From: Brasenia schreberi | Lineage: Eukaryota; Streptophyta; Magnoliopsida; Nymphaeales; Cabombaceae | DNA length: 64,000 nt | Assembly: GCA_036023115.1 (NCBI GenBank) | Contig: JAYKKT010000079.1 | Coordinates: forward strand, 14,313,501 to 14,377,500 | Reading direction: 5' to 3' | Shown: in pieces, positions 1 through 13,377 of the stretch | Numbering within the stretch: position 1 is the first letter of the stretch | Layout of the letters: the number at the start of each line of letters is the position of its first letter | The notes under the pieces: model-generated | Told to the model about the DNA's origin: nothing | What the model saw: the letters and a program-made list of their open reading frames with translations, nothing else | The model's database searches: none | Program-made: the position numbers and the translations under genes

Positions 1-1412
1 GTTTAGGAAAGAGATTTAACTTCATCATTCTTTTATGAAATCAAATTAACATGACCCAACATAGAATACCACTGAGGATATTTTGACAAATCATTGAAAT
101 ATACCTAACTCCTTGAAGAGTAAGGACCTTTTCCAAAGGAAGCTTCGGATCCACACGTCCTTCGCTCTTAAACTCAGCAGTCAAATTATCTCCTAATATC
201 ATAGTCTTGTCATAGACGACCTAATAAGATACAAATAAAGACTATTTAGCACAATCATTTACATTTGCCTTAATGGTCATCATGTTGACTATAACTCCTT
301 TAGTGACCGAAAGTTTCTTAGCTTTTTTTTTAGAAATAGTCCCTAGCCCAATCTACAACCTAACAACACAGCAAATACAATTTATTTTTAGCTTTTTTTG
401 GATCTTGGCATATAGTTTGTATTTTCCTATTTTCTCTTAAGATCACTAGGTTATTTTCTTCCAATCATAAGGTTTACCCTAGGAGTGCTATTAATAGGCA
501 TGATGGGTTTGTAGCTTTTATGATCTTCCTCTATTGCAATGTCTATCATGCGATCATCGAGAGCCATTTTACCCTTTTTATGCTTGAGATCTAAGCCAAA
601 ACCCTCCCAAGACTTAGAAAAATTCTCAATAATAGATATAACACTAAATTGATCAAGAAGCTCAATCTCGACTTCCTTCACACCATCACATAAAAACTAA
701 AACTTATCGGCCTTTTCAGTCATAGATTTCTCCACTACCATTTGGTACTTCAAAAACTTGGCCTTGAAATACTTTTCAAGACCAAAGTCTTCAGTATTAT
801 ATTTATGATCCAAGACAACTCACAAATCTTTTATTATCGTAGAAGGGAAAGATCTATAAACATCAAACAATGCATTCATTATTGCTGATAAGATATAATA
901 ATGGTAGAAAGTGTTCTTTTTTCATTCGACAATTTATCTGAGCTTATAGGGCCAGTATCATGAGCCAGAAAACAATCTGACTTGATAAATGTATGTAACC
1001 CTAACATGGTGAACCAAATTTTTACATGGTGATGTCATATTTAAAGTAAGTACTAACAAACCTTTTCGGCATCAAGGTCAGATTGACCTTCGGTCACAAG
1101 GTAGCAATTGGAGACATGTTAACTATGGATAATGATTTCTCTAAGATTGTTGAAACAAACTGTAAGATTACATACATAAATACTCAATATACAATAATCG
1201 TAAATATGTACTATTTTTCTAACATAAAACACAAGTAAATAATAGTCAGAAATGAAGAACTTATCTGTGTAAGTCGCCTTTGCGAACTTACCTTAAAGAA
1301 ATCAGTGTCCCACGATAGAGTATGTATAGGCACCTACAATATTTTTCCAAAATAAAATACACACATTAGAGAAGCATGTATCTTGCTTGAGTCATTCTCG
1401 ATTGTACCTAAG
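1..1412 (-). mobile_element. Ty1/copia gag remnant (minus strand), truncated
   Basis: Reading the minus strand, a gag-like frame starts near 1117 and runs with several stops towards the window edge. The best preserved piece (681 to 451) contains ENFSKSWEGF, LKHKKGKMALDDRMIDIAIEED, which fits the copia gag pattern 'EKLP-SW--F---LKHK---M-LEDL---L-IEE'. The stretch 830-700 encodes a broken DHKYNTEDFGL / FLKYQM segment, also typical of copia gag. The same family recurs at 36676-37257 and 52335-52600, where the equivalent residues can be aligned (KFSKS, LDLKHK, LDDLLIDVAIEEEH). The zinc-knuckle region expected near 350-250 is degraded. The left end lies outside the window and the right end abuts a Tat LTR at 1413. 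Gag normally forms the cytoplasmic particle; this copy cannot. Confidence 0.75.
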
Positions 1413-3230
1413 TGTAGATGTGAAAATTTTATTCCAAAGCCTATGTAGAGACTTGAAATAAACTTATCAACCAACTTCATTTTTGCGTGAGCGTACTAGC
1501 TAGTTTCTATAACTACTAATGTTGTAAATCTAACTTTATGAGGCAATTGTAGCTAAGCGGGATCTTTTCACCTTACGCCTTCTTGAATCGATCATCAAGA
1601 GTCAACCTAGATGCTATGATGTTTTATTTGTACTTATGTATATTTCCAAAATTCACTTTGGAAGATGGTTTTGAATCAAATCAAACTCGTGCACTTAGTG
1701 TAGGGATTGAAGATTTTCAAGTTTTGAAAAACAGAAACTGGTGCTTTTTTCAAACCTTTTTTCTGAATTTTTCTGGGTGACTTAGATCTCTCCAAAATTC
1801 AAGAAAACTTCACAGAACATAGAATTGCAGATTCTAAACCTATTTTTATTTTGTACTTTGGTGTTGTGGATTTGCAGAATTAAATCTGGAACATACCACT
1901 ACTTAGGTATTTCAGGATATTCACACAGAGGCCTAAAGAAACCTCTTTATCTTGGTGCACAAAACTCCAAATTATATGATTTTAGTCTTGTTAAAAATAT
2001 ATGGATATCAGATTTCTAATGATACTAATTTTATCAATTTTGGTTCACGACAAAAAGAGTTATCAGAATTTTATACAATCCCTGTTGTAGGAAAACATAA
2101 TGTACAAAAACTGAATCTGATTTTGACCAATCTTTTCCTATTTTATTCACAAGTCTACATGGCCCTAAAATTCTTAAAAGTTTTATTTCTAATGGGCTTG
2201 TATGTGTAGATTCAGTGTCTTAAATTTTAGATCATTCGGAGCATCTGTTTAACAATGAAAAATAAAACAATAGGCATCTACAGGATGTGGAGAAACAGAG
2301 TTTCAGTTTTAGAATATATATGCATGCATCCATCCAAATTTAAGAGTCATGCACAAAAAAATTAAAGCACATGACTGAAGGGAAATGAATGCCATGAAAT
2401 TTTGGTATGGAAATGAGTTCATTTAAGGTGTCTTTATTTAAAAACCTTTAAAAGACCCAAAACCGTATTTTTTTTCTTAAAAAGGCAAAATTTCAAAAAG
2501 ATCAAATTATTTTGAAAAACTTTTTGGGTGTTTATAGATGCTCCTCTTTGGCATTAATCCAAATTTATTTGGTTAATGCAAAAAATAACACCCATAAAAA
2601 AATTTATTTTTTTGGAATTCTAGAGTTGATTTGAGTTGAATCAAGATTTCATGAACTTACCCATTTTTGTTAAGGGATTCATTTCTTGGACTTGGGTTAT
2701 CCTAATTTCAATTGAAGAAGATTTGTAGCAAGGGTGGCTCAACATGGATGGTAGTTGACCAATGCATGGATCATATTGCATAAGGCCATTTATGAATGCA
2801 TATGAGTATGAAATGTATGCAATGGATGAATATTTGATGATCTCCACGATTTTTTTAGGGGAGATCCCATGAAAGTTGGCTTCCCTAAGTGGGATGGCCT
2901 CCATGTTCATTTGTTTGATGCCTTGGATTTTATAAAAATCATTCTGAAATGGATACTTTCTTTTTGTTTCTATCAAAAAGGACTTTCATCTCCTATATTT
3001 CCCTTCACTTTGCTCTTAATGCAAAATTACTTGGTAGATGTTTTTATTGTTGAAAAAACTCAACAATATTTCAAAACTCCATTTTCCACACGACAAGGCC
3101 TAATCCTCAAACAAAATGAGATCCAAATTGGTAGGTTCTATTCCTACTTTAGGACCATACTGACAAACGTTTTTCTTTCGGGATAAGTTGTAGGGGTATG
3201 GTAAAGTTTATCATTATATGATACTACCAA
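1413..3230 (-). mobile_element. Tat-lineage gypsy remnant: LTR (1413-2536) plus adjoining 3' internal region
   Basis: The segment 1413-2536 is a diverged copy of the LTRs at 37258-38819 and 50772-52334: it begins TGTAGATGTGAAAATTTT and ends GGGTGTTTATA. Immediately to the right, a stretch reading CTTTGGCATTAATCCAAATT matches the sequence beyond the left LTR of the intact element at 38828. Further similarity (around 3060-3200 with 39290-39440) shows that the piece beyond the LTR is the region between integrase and 3' LTR. It is therefore the 3' end of a minus-strand element, cut off near 3230, where block A begins. No gag or pol remains. The LTR is about 1.12 kb against 1.56 kb in the later copy, so it has lost sequence and looks older. 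Confidence 0.8.
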
Positions 3231-3270
3231 ACTTTATAAGGGACTTTCAAAACAAGAGAGAAGTTCCATA

Positions 3271-6200
3271 ATATCAACGAGCTCATCATCATCACTCTCT
3301 ATACTATCCTCATCACATTGTATAATATCCAGCTAAACATCTACATGATCATGATATTTTAGCTACATGATCATGATATTCTAAAGGACTAGCTTTATCA
3401 TCACAATGATAATTTGAAAGACGATCAACATCATCATGTCTATCTAAGAGAGTCTCTTCATTTTATACTCTTTGCCATCTTCGTGGTTGTCCTCTATAAG
3501 AGATTACACTCTATTGTCTTGACGATGTAGTGACTGACATTAACGTTCTATGTGTCCTTTGTGTATCATGTCCAATGACGAAAAAATAATGAGTGTCAAA
3601 TGACTACGAGTGTGGATGCAAGATATATGTTTTCAAAGGCCTAATATGTATATAATTTTATATATTATATATACATTTATGTACATGGGAGATACATATA
3701 TACCACATCTTAGTAGATAAGGAATCATGATATAGCCACAATCACCTCGATAGAGAGACACAACTTTATTGCATTCTCCTATTTGCTAACATGTAGCACA
3801 TGTAGCTTTATGGCATTTTTTCTAGTGAGACATGACATATATGCTATCTCTTCTAAAAAAGTAATGTGACACAGTGGCATCCCTACCCTAACTACAAAAG
3901 CCAGTCGAACGACATGAAATTGCGAAAAAACTAAAATATTATCAAATCTATAAAGGTATCTCTAGTGTGTACAAAATGCCTCCTCATATCGAAGAATCTC
4001 ATATCTTTTCTTCTACTTTCTCCGCCTCATGTTTGTTTTCTTTTTTTTATGTTATCCGGCTTGTGCATCATTTGGGATAGTATGGGGTCTTGTTTCAAGA
4101 AACGGCGACGGAATGAATTTGGCAGGATCCGTGTCAACGAGGGCAGGAGCAGACAAACCATAAAATAGGTGAGCTCGGGGTTATCGTGAGATTTTTCAAA
4201 AATAGGTTCTGGTGTTTTAGAAAATCATTAAAAAAAGGTGTGCATATTACTGATTAGGTGTGCAATAGCAACCCAATCGAGTAGGATGCACAAAAGACGT
4301 TGTGTTGTATAAAATCGCGCATGACTGAAGAAGCCCTTTCCTCCAATCCCTCGCACTGCGCTCAAACTTCAAAATCGTCGGAAGTCCGATCCCAAACCCT
4401 CTCTTTTGAGGCGAACATTCCGCGGATACTGAAACAAAAGAAGATAAATCATCAAAGAACGGCAGGAGATTGCTATCACCACGTTAAATTCGTTGAAAGA
4501 TAGGTGTGCAATAGCCCCTTCTCGTTACTTCGTTGGTTCCTCTCTTCTTTGTCTCCCCTTTTTCTCTTGTACATTCAAATTGATGAACAAATAGATTAGA
4601 AAACCAAGTACCCTTTTGTTCTCGTTCGTACTTGTTCGCCCATCTACCGAATTCTTGACTATCATATCTTTTGGATCAACTCCCAATTGTAAAACCTGAA
4701 TCCATATTGTAGTTCCCATGCTCTTCATGGGATTCTTAAAGCCATCTCTTTTTGGATGATCCGCATGATTGAATTCACAATAAATGATAAGATCCAAATG
4801 TTCCACTCATCGTTATCATCAGTATGTATATCCTCTTCGAAACACCTTCATTCAGCAATCCTTCGTGTTTCAAGTGCATTTTTTTTTCAAATGTACCAAT
4901 AAAAACAGTAGTAACAATACCAAAAAGAAGTGTTCGTCTGCCCACAAGTCGTTTCTTACTCACAAGAAAGGCAACCATCTTCTTTATTTGAATAAAGATC
5001 GTGACAAATCATCTTATGAAAGAATTTTCAAGAATCTGGACAGTAGCTCTAGCTATGATGAGATCAAGAAGGCATTGGCTATTTTCGATAAAATGCTCCT
5101 TGGCCGTGATGGTAAGCCCCCTGTAGTTTTTTGCCACCGTTTGATGGGTGCTCTTGTGAGAAGAGGGAACTATGAAGATGGGTTTTCAGTTTACTCGAAG
5201 ATGGTTGGTTCTGGTTCCACTCCTTGTTCTGTGACTCTGAATATCTTACTCAATTGCTTCTGCAAATCTCACAATATTGGCCTTGCATTTGCGGTACTCG
5301 CTTATATTACTAAAGATTGGTTTCACTCCCTGTGTCATCACTTTCACTTCACTGATTGATGGCCTGTTTAAGTCCAGTGGATTGGATGAAGCTCTAGTTT
5401 TGCTGGTTTCTATGTCTAGAGAGGGTTGTGATCCTAATGTTTTTACTTACACATCTCTCATAGATGGTTCATGTAAAACCTGTAGGCTTGGGGATGCAAG
5501 ATCCCTCTTGCAACAGATGAACTTAAGAGGTATAGTTGCGGATTTGGTTACATATAGTGCTGTTATAGATGGCCTTTGTAAGGAAGGGCTTGTGGAGGAA
5601 GCTTATGAAGTCTACATAGAAATGACTGAAAACGGTGTCTACCCTAATGTTGTGACTTTCACTTGTTTGATTCATGGTCTATGCATTGCTGGACATTGGC
5701 AAAAGGCAAAGGTATTGTTTGACAAGATGTTGGATTCAGGAATCAGACCAAACCTTGTTATGTTTAGTGCACTAATTCATGGTTTTAGTGAACATGGAAT
5801 GATTGAAAAAGCCACCAAATTCGTCAGATTGATGCTTGAATGGGGTGAATCCCCTGATGAGTATACTCTTTCTCCAATTATAGGCCAACTAGCTAAAGAA
5901 GGAAGAATGGATGAGGCGAAGCAGTTTTTTGGCCACCTTCTAAAAAGGAGCATTCCGTTGAATGTTCAGACATATAACGTTCTTATAAGCGGCTTCTTTA
6001 AATCAGATTGTATAGAGAAAGCTATTGCAGTGTATCTTGACATGATAATTCAAGGTCACAAGGCGGATGCGTTCACTTATAATGCTCTTGTAGATGGGTT
6101 CTGCAAAGCAGGTACGCTTGAGGAGGCAAGAGTTTTGTTAGATGAAATGAATTCAATGGGAATTGAAGCCAATTTGGTTACATATAATATTATCATTGAC

Positions 6201-7266
6201 AGCCTTTGCAAAAATGGTTTTCTCAATAGAGCCATGGATGTTTATAAGGAGATGAACCGAAGAGGTGTTTTCCCCGACACAGTAACCTTCAGTATCTTGA
6301 TTAACAGATTTTGCATCAAAGAGAGATTGCAGGAAGCAAAACAAATGTTCCATGATATGCTTATATTGGGAATCAGACCTGATGCCATTACGTTTAGTAG
6401 CTTTATTCATGGGTATTGCAGAAAAGGACGACTTACTGATGCAATTGATGCTATGAATATGATGCTTGAGGCCAGTGAAGTTCCTGATTTGTGCACTTGC
6501 AATGCTCTTATGGATGGTCTTTGCAAAGAAGGGAGAATGAATGAGGCAATGCAGCTTGTTACCTACCTAGTTAAGTATGGTATATCCTTAGATATTGTGA
6601 CTTATGGTATACTCATCAACGGCTTATGCAAATCCAATAGAGTGCATGAAGCAATATTTGTTTATAATAATATGTTGGTCAATGGTCCTGAGCTGGGTGT
6701 AATCATATATGGTTCTCTTATAGATGGCTGTTGTAAGGTCAGAATGATCAAGGATGCTATGAATTTTCTAAATCAAATGATTTCTAGAGGAATTAGCATC
6801 AATGTAGTTATATGTAATGTGCTTCTTCATGCTCTTTGCAATGAGGGTCTTCTTGATGAAGCTTGGAATTTTTCTAGAGAGATGGTAAACAATGGTGTTT
6901 CTCCTAGCGCCGTTACTTTTAATATTCTCATAAATAATTTCTGCAGTCAAGGGAGAAAACAAGATCTTATGGCCTTACTGTCCGAGATGGTGGATCAAGG
7001 CATTAAACCAAACACTTCTACCTTTCAAGGTATGGTTGCTGGTCTCTTTAAAGCAGCGAGCATCAATCAAGCTGCTGATTATCTCTGCAGTACTGCTCAG
7101 ATGGACGAAGTATCTTTGCCGTATGGCTGAGATGCATGAATCATGGTTGACGTAACTTGTAATTGCTTACCTGGCTATGGGGTCCATTCTCAAGTTGATG
7201 TCATCAGTTCAATGCCTGGGGGCAAAGATCTGGCTTCATTCTCCCCATTGTAACAGGAAAAGAAAA
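3271..7266 (+). repeat. Block A, copy 1 (segmental duplication of the PPR locus)
   Basis: This segment aligns collinearly with 30785-35635: upstream flank, 5' region, PPR gene and 3' flank. Shared landmarks are the CATGATCATGATATTCTAAA motif, the GTGGTTGTCCTCTATAA motif, the pyrimidine-rich stretch near 4510-4570, the PPR gene and the 3' flank ending in CTCCCCATTGTAACAG. The flanks differ by many substitutions and indels, while the coding part is much closer. Copy 1 carries a private 26-bp tandem duplication near 3341-3385 (the ATGATCATGATATT motif twice) and lacks the ~0.84 kb present in copy 2 at 31695-32535. Confidence 0.9.
4798..7130 (+). pseudogene. Rf-like P-class PPR gene, copy 1, two frameshifts
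   Basis: It encodes about 18 tandem 35-residue pentatricopeptide repeats plus a partial one, each with the P-class pattern (VTYN-LIDGLCK-G---EA---F--M---G--PD). P-class PPR proteins bind single-stranded organellar RNA, one base per repeat. Compared with the intact copy at 33133, two single-base gains break the frame. One lies in a T-run (nine T at 4879-4887, against seven T then CC in copy 2) and separates the presequence ATG at 4798 from the repeats. The other lies near 5303-5309, inside repeat 2. After it the frame stays open to 7130, from an ATG at 5277. The C-terminus is also altered by a short insertion before the stop. A shorter protein from 5277 (617 aa) would lack the targeting peptide and repeats 1-2, so I call it a pseudogene. 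A sequencing error at the homopolymer is possible, but two errors are less likely. Confidence 0.85.
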
Positions 7267-9887
7267 AAATATTGTATTTAGTGATATTATCCGATGTACA
7301 TTGCAATACAATGTGTATGGGTCCATATCGTATGATACCGGCTAACACAGAACATCGGTTCGTAGATTCAAAAAGAAATTGCGAATTAGGTTTCATAGAC
7401 AACATAGATCATCAAAGAATCACGGCGAAGAGTATTAAACTTGACACAATTAGTTACAGAAAAAGCTGCTACCTGCAAATGCCATCATATATGTTTTTAT
7501 AAAAATGGCATAATTAGAATGTAATGATCTTTTCAATATCATCATATAGGTTGCAAGTGTGGTAAGTTTTTGATTGACAAGTGAGCATTCTAATCTCATT
7601 TGCTTTTCGAGAGCAATTACGGCTGGTGGAAGTTATAAAAACCGGATGATCATACCGGATGCCCCTAACACTAGCTTTGCAGATCGTTGGTACTTTTTCT
7701 GGAAATTCCAAATCGTGAATGCAACCTCTAAAACTTGTGTTAAGATTGACTGCCATAGTAAAAGAAATCGAGACACTGTGACTCAGAGTAAGGATTGCAG
7801 CTTTCAATTGCAAAGTCTGCGACAGACGCGTGCATCAACTTATGTGAACTTGACCACTCACAGGAACATAAATGGCAGCCATAGTTCTCATGGATCCTCC
7901 AACGCATGCAACATCATATCACACAAAACGTACAAGTAAAAGATTACACAATGCATTCATACATAATCCCATTCTCAAGGGGAGGCCCGGACTCGATTAA
8001 ATGGTGGAACCATCATAGGTTAAGACATCTGATACTAAAAGGTGACGGATGATTAAGTAAACTAAATGCAGTTCCTTCCTCCTTTCGACCAAAAATACTT
8101 AAGGCCCAAAGTAACCACGGATGTACACTAACGATCTATCTGTCCTTAGAAAAACTACATTCCTCAGTCTTCAGCAAAATGTCTACCAAAACCAACAATA
8201 ACCTCAATCGAATTTTCAACACAAGTTCATCATGACCAATTGATCATGATCTCTGTTGCTCCACAAGCTAAGCATGAGCGGTTTTCCAGGATAGTCAACA
8301 CAAAAAAAGATAAAAATAACAAGAGTAGAAACTAAAAACATAAAAAAGGATGCCAATGAAATCTACAAAAAGAAACTTAGAACTACAACAAAAGGAAACC
8401 CACCTGCATCATCACACAATTGTAAGAAAGATCTAAACCCTCAAGTAAGAACAAGGATATGATATCCATTGACCCAAAACTAAAAGTAGAAACAAAAAAA
8501 ATGAAAACCTAGAGAAAAGAAAAAGAGAAAATTCGTTGAAATTCAAGAGAACGTCAACAAAAGAGGAATCGAATGTAAAAAACGCTTGGCACGCACACGG
8601 AGGTGAAAGCGACAGTAGAACTAGAAATAACTAAGTAATCAAACTCTGAAATGCAACTTGAAATAACTAAGTATAATATAATATTTAAACTGTCAAACGT
8701 AGACAGTGGCAGATTGGGGCTGATAAACAGGGGATTTTGGTGCTTGATGTAGTCTGATGCACCCATCTTCGTAATTGGTGAGGGATCATATAATGAAAAA
8801 AAATTCTATGGCAAACGATGGAATATTGATGCAAGAAACATCTTTCTTGAAGCTATGTATATCTTGTCTCTTGTGATTGCTTCTGCGTTCAATTGTTAAG
8901 TTTTACTCATGATTTCCTAAGAGGGTTGCCACTTGAAATGTTTGTTTATGCTAATATTCAGCATAGCGGAACAAAAAGCAAGCAAGAGCCGAGCTGAACA
9001 TGAGCTGCTCATTAAGGTTAAAATCTAGCTTCTTAACATGTAACTTTCATTAGAGAACTCAATGTTGTCATCAGGAATTGAGTGCAAATTAAATTTTCTA
9101 CACAAATTTCATTACATAAGAGAAAGCCTTGATCATTAGGTGCACTGTTAATGCCCACCGGATCAGTCTGATTAACAAGGTTTTGTAGCATCTGTCGTAA
9201 AAACAGTATGTAGCTAAGTAAACAAGCCGTACCCAGCACACAGATTTTCATATTCAGCTCCTAAAGCTTACTGAGTCTACTTGCCTTTGGGTTTACATGA
9301 TAAGCATTGACAAGCTCTGCACGAGCTGAACCAAGCTGAACCACAAAAGGCTCGGTTCATTTATCACCCAAGACAGATTAAACATTTTGAGAGTCGATTG
9401 AATATTTTGAAGGCAAGAAAGATCATCGGTTAGTTAAGCAAGGCAAGGACTCCATTTTACGGAAATCAAGAATTTCCAGGATATTTTTTTGTTTCTTTTC
9501 CATTTCTCCTATAATCAATGGGAGCTCTATGGGTGCTCGGTCGCTGCTCCTTTTTTAGAAACCGGGTTTGTCTTAGATTTTCTATAACTAGTAAGAACGT
9601 TAGATGGTGATGAATCAAGCCAGGTCTTATTGAAAACTTCCATGGTTCCGAACCGCAGCGTTTTCTTGAAAATTCACTTCCAAGTTGTACAAGTGCATTT
9701 AGAAATTCTTAGTTCAGCATCTAGCAATAGAAGCAGAATCTCAAAGATCCCGAGATCCTGAACTCATGGTGGCACGGGTACTATGGGTATGAGTAGAGTT
9801 TTTGATGGCATCATCGCACTCTGCCCGAAGCTAAGCAACTGCTATAAGAATGCGGATGCTATTACAGACATTTCTTTCCAGTTTCAT

Positions 9888-9889
<2 letters not shown>
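7267..9889. other. Non-coding interval, no recognisable gene
   Basis: Open frames here are short and on both strands, without a recognisable domain. A run near 7530-7600 (TTGCAAGTGTGGTAAGTTTT region) resembles 56505-56545, next to block B copy 2, which suggests it belongs to the same duplicated unit. Positions 8290-8560 are A-rich. I see no RNA gene or clear transposon ends. Confidence 0.5.

Positions 9890-9959
<70 letters not shown>
9890..9959. repeat. (AT)n-(AG)n compound microsatellite
   Basis: An uninterrupted AT dinucleotide run of about 46 bp passes directly into an AG run of about 24 bp. Open frames across it (poly Tyr-Ile) are artefacts of the repeat. Confidence 0.98.
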
Positions 9960-10028
9960 ATGATTGGATACTGCCCAGCACTGTTCTCTGCTCTCATTTT
10001 TCAAAAGCCTTCATTATTTTTTTGATTC

Positions 10029-10145
<117 letters not shown>

Positions 10146-10298
10146 GGCATGACTAATAATAATATTATCCTTCATTTTTTTAAAATCTTAAAAAGTTAAA
10201 TTAAACTTATATCACAAAAAAAAGAAGAGTGAGCATATCATAAGTTGGCATGATTTGGTTATACCACCAAAACTCAATTTTTTGAAAAGAGAACCACT

Positions 10299-10362
10299 AA
10301 AACAGGTCCTTTGGTTCTAGTTCATGAAAGGAGGAACTAGAACCGAACCAAGGGACCTGTTT
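10299..10362. repeat. Inverted repeat / hairpin with short loop
   Basis: The left arm AACAGGTCCTTTGGTTCTAG pairs with a right arm that contains GAACTAGAACC and CCAAGGGACCTGTT. The arms are about 24-29 nt with a small bulge and a loop of about 10 nt (ATGAAAGGAG). It could be a MITE core or a stem of a degraded transposon end; no terminal repeats with target duplications were seen around it. Confidence 0.7.
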
Positions 10363-12007
10363 TCGGGTCTAGTTTAGCTGGTTCTAGTTTTGACTAATTC
10401 ACAGCTCAGTTTAGTTCTGGTTGAAACTTCTATTATGGTTCTATGACCCTCGAATTCAGCCATGAAACCATCTTTATGTGTGTGCCTCTTGTCCGGTGGT
10501 GCCAAACATGATCATAAAAATCCGAATCACGAAACCATTCTTCAAAGGATATATGAATATAATGATTAGTGAGATGAATTCAATCTTAGAGTGCAACTTT
10601 GTTATTGATTACCGACTGTTCTGAAGCCAGTTCAGTTCCAGTTCGAATTGTCATGCCGGCTCCAAACTGATCATGTCTACCCCTGAGAGTAGAGTTACCT
10701 TAGGGTCGACCTCAACCCTACTTTTGATCTTTGGGTGCCTTCTAGTCTATATGTCTTGCCTTTTCTACACACACAAAACAAACACCTAAAGTAATTAGTT
10801 TGGGCAAACAATAGGTCGGCCCTAACCAACCCCTTAATACGGTGACCTTCCTTTTCCCCTCTTTGGCACATCACCTAAACACCAAGCTAACCTGATCAGT
10901 TTTGGGTTATGATGAAACATTCTGTGGTTAGGGATGTTTATGCGGTGGACTAGGGTAAGAAGGGAAAGTTCCCATTTCAAAATCTCATCCCCATCCCGGT
11001 CTTTATTCTCGTAACAGGGACCAACAAGGTTCCGATCCCTGCTCCTATCTCCTTCATGGGTTCCCATAGAGACCCATTGTGAGAAAGAAGAATACTCAAA
11101 CACATATTGGAGTCTACTTTTATATCCAAAATATAACTCTAATTTATGTAAAATTCATTCAAATTTGGATATATTATTACGAATGAATGTGTGAGACAAC
11201 AATGATGAATTCATGAATTCAAAAAAGATGTGACATTTTTTATTTATGGTCATGGATAGTTTGTTTTATTTTAAAACAGACCTACTTTTCTACGGAGAAA
11301 GGATTGGGGCCGGGTTTGTACAACGAGGACCCGCTATCCCCATCCTTCCCCTGCGGTCTCCATCGGAGATTTTCTTGCTCTCTCTATCTCCATTCTCTCC
11401 CCCATTTCCACTCTGAATCTGTCTTCTTCAGGGCAGATCCCTGCAGAGAGTGGGGATCCCCTCAACACAAATATGCCTAACTGTGGCCCTCAATTAAATA
11501 AATAAATATGTTTATATTAGTAGACTCTCAAAATTTTCCTAAGAAAATCTATGTTTTAACCCAAAAGACTAGTTTTTAGTGGCTTGTTTAAATCTTAAAC
11601 TTTCACAGGGAGCAACAGTTCGTGCCACAGTTTGGGCCACTACAGCCAGCCTTGTAGTTGAAGATTCAGAACCATTCTACTTAAAATCAAGGATGTAGAG
11701 ATCTAGATACTGTATTCACCGAGAACTCAATCACATCTAAAAGAAAGCACTCACACCATGATGACCCCAGAAGGAGCTGTCTGTCTAAGTCTTCTGGCAA
11801 CTCTCCAAGTCCTACAATGAGCCTTGAGCCTAGCCTTTTGAGTGCAGTCAGTAAGACCGAGTCCATGACCCCAATTACACTTCAAGTCCAATTCACTCAG
11901 CTTTGATCCCAGCCAACTGAACTCTGCTTCAAATGACTTGATTTCTGTAGTCATGTTGTATTGAGCCCAAGGCGAGCCTACTCCATACAATATCTCTCTC
12001 CCTCTCT

Positions 12008-12076
12008 CTCTATATATATGTATATATGTATATATATATATATATATATAGATAGATAGATAGATAGACACACACG
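12008..12076. repeat. (TA)n / (GATA)n microsatellite
   Basis: A CT-rich stretch is followed by interrupted TATATG units, a TA run, four GATA units and CACACA. Simple repeat, no coding meaning. Confidence 0.95.
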
Positions 12077-13377
12077 GTTGTATTTGAGGCTAATGAGCAT
12101 CCCTTTATATATTGTCTTCATGTCACTAGGAACGTTTATGTTCAGATAGGTTAGGCACTGCCTGTTTGGACTCCATTTTTAGTGATTCATATCATAGCAT
12201 CTTCATCAAATTAGTTACATGCTGATTATGCCATCTAGTCACCGTATATCTTCATTAGAAGATGATTTTATCAAACAAAGCTTTAGCCTATATTATGACC
12301 AGGACACCCAGCCTATTCAATCAAACCCTTAGTCAGACCCACCTGAATCAAACCCAATTGGCTTAATATAGTCCACCTATGCGAGTCCACCTCTCTTGCG
12401 CTCACCTTTTGTCTAGTGTGCACAAATTCAGGTTTTATTTGAGCATATACACCAACTTCTTGTATAATTGGATGTATACTACACCTAAACACACGAGCAT
12501 CTAGATTTCCTAGGACTTGTTCAAGAACTTGTGTGAATGTTGTGTAAATCAAACCTGGTGTCATATGACCAATACAACAAGTGGTCTAGGGAAGAGTATG
12601 ATCCTCATGATGATTCTAAACTTTCATGTTGATTGGATTACAACGAATTAGAAACTATAGAAGGCCTTTGGAGTAAAAAAAAGGAGGTTCAGAGAAAAAG
12701 TTGAGACTTCGAGTGAATTAGAATTTTATAATAAAATGGTAAATAAATTTATAAAAGATCACCTAAGTCTCGAAGAAAAAGATGAACTTGTAGACCAATT
12801 CAATAGAGATGAAAACTAATATAGCACACAATCCAATTTGTTTGCCCTTGAAGTCATCCAAAGCCTAACAATTTTTTGAATTATTGTTGTTCCAAATCCT
12901 ATTATAAAATAATGTGATAAACCTATCGGAACAACCTTAGGGTTCCTCCTATTTAAGTGGTCATCTAAGACCACATTAACTTCAATGAGTTAAGTCAAAA
13001 AAGAGGAGTTGATCAACACGAGAGACTAGGACCCACCAACCATGTCTCTCATATAGTCCCACCTTCAATCACTTCTACTCCCTCATTTTCTATCCAGCTA
13101 CCTCAATCAGGATTCTTCATCGCATTCATCTCTCATGCTTCTTCTGAGTTATGAGTCGACCTTTACAACATTCTACACATCCATGGGTTCCTCTTAGATA
13201 TGGACTAAAGGAGATTCACCCCTTTGTTTTACAAAAGTGGAGTACCTTTTTTGTATTTACTCATTTAGGCATCTTCACCATCAATATCACCGTAGCATCC
13301 TCTAAACCCATATCTTCATCCTCATCATATTATACCCCAAGGTCTCCTCCCATTTCTTTGGAATCTGCTCCACTTTT

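Noticed and set aside
3965..4168. Small ORF upstream of PPR copy 1 with a counterpart at 31387-31590
   Set aside because: The two predicted peptides do not align in frame although the DNA does, so the reading is not conserved.
4784..5359. A separate 191-aa gene in front of the PPR gene
   Set aside because: It is the 5' part of the same PPR gene, split off by a frameshift; the alignment with the intact copy at 33133 runs straight through.
7514..7939. Overlapping 99-aa (minus) and 121-aa (plus) frames
   Set aside because: They overlap on opposite strands, neither has a recognisable motif, and no duplicate preserves either.
10834..11103. Minus-strand 89-aa frame
   Set aside because: No domain, low-complexity composition, no conserved neighbour and no coding signal beyond an absence of stops.
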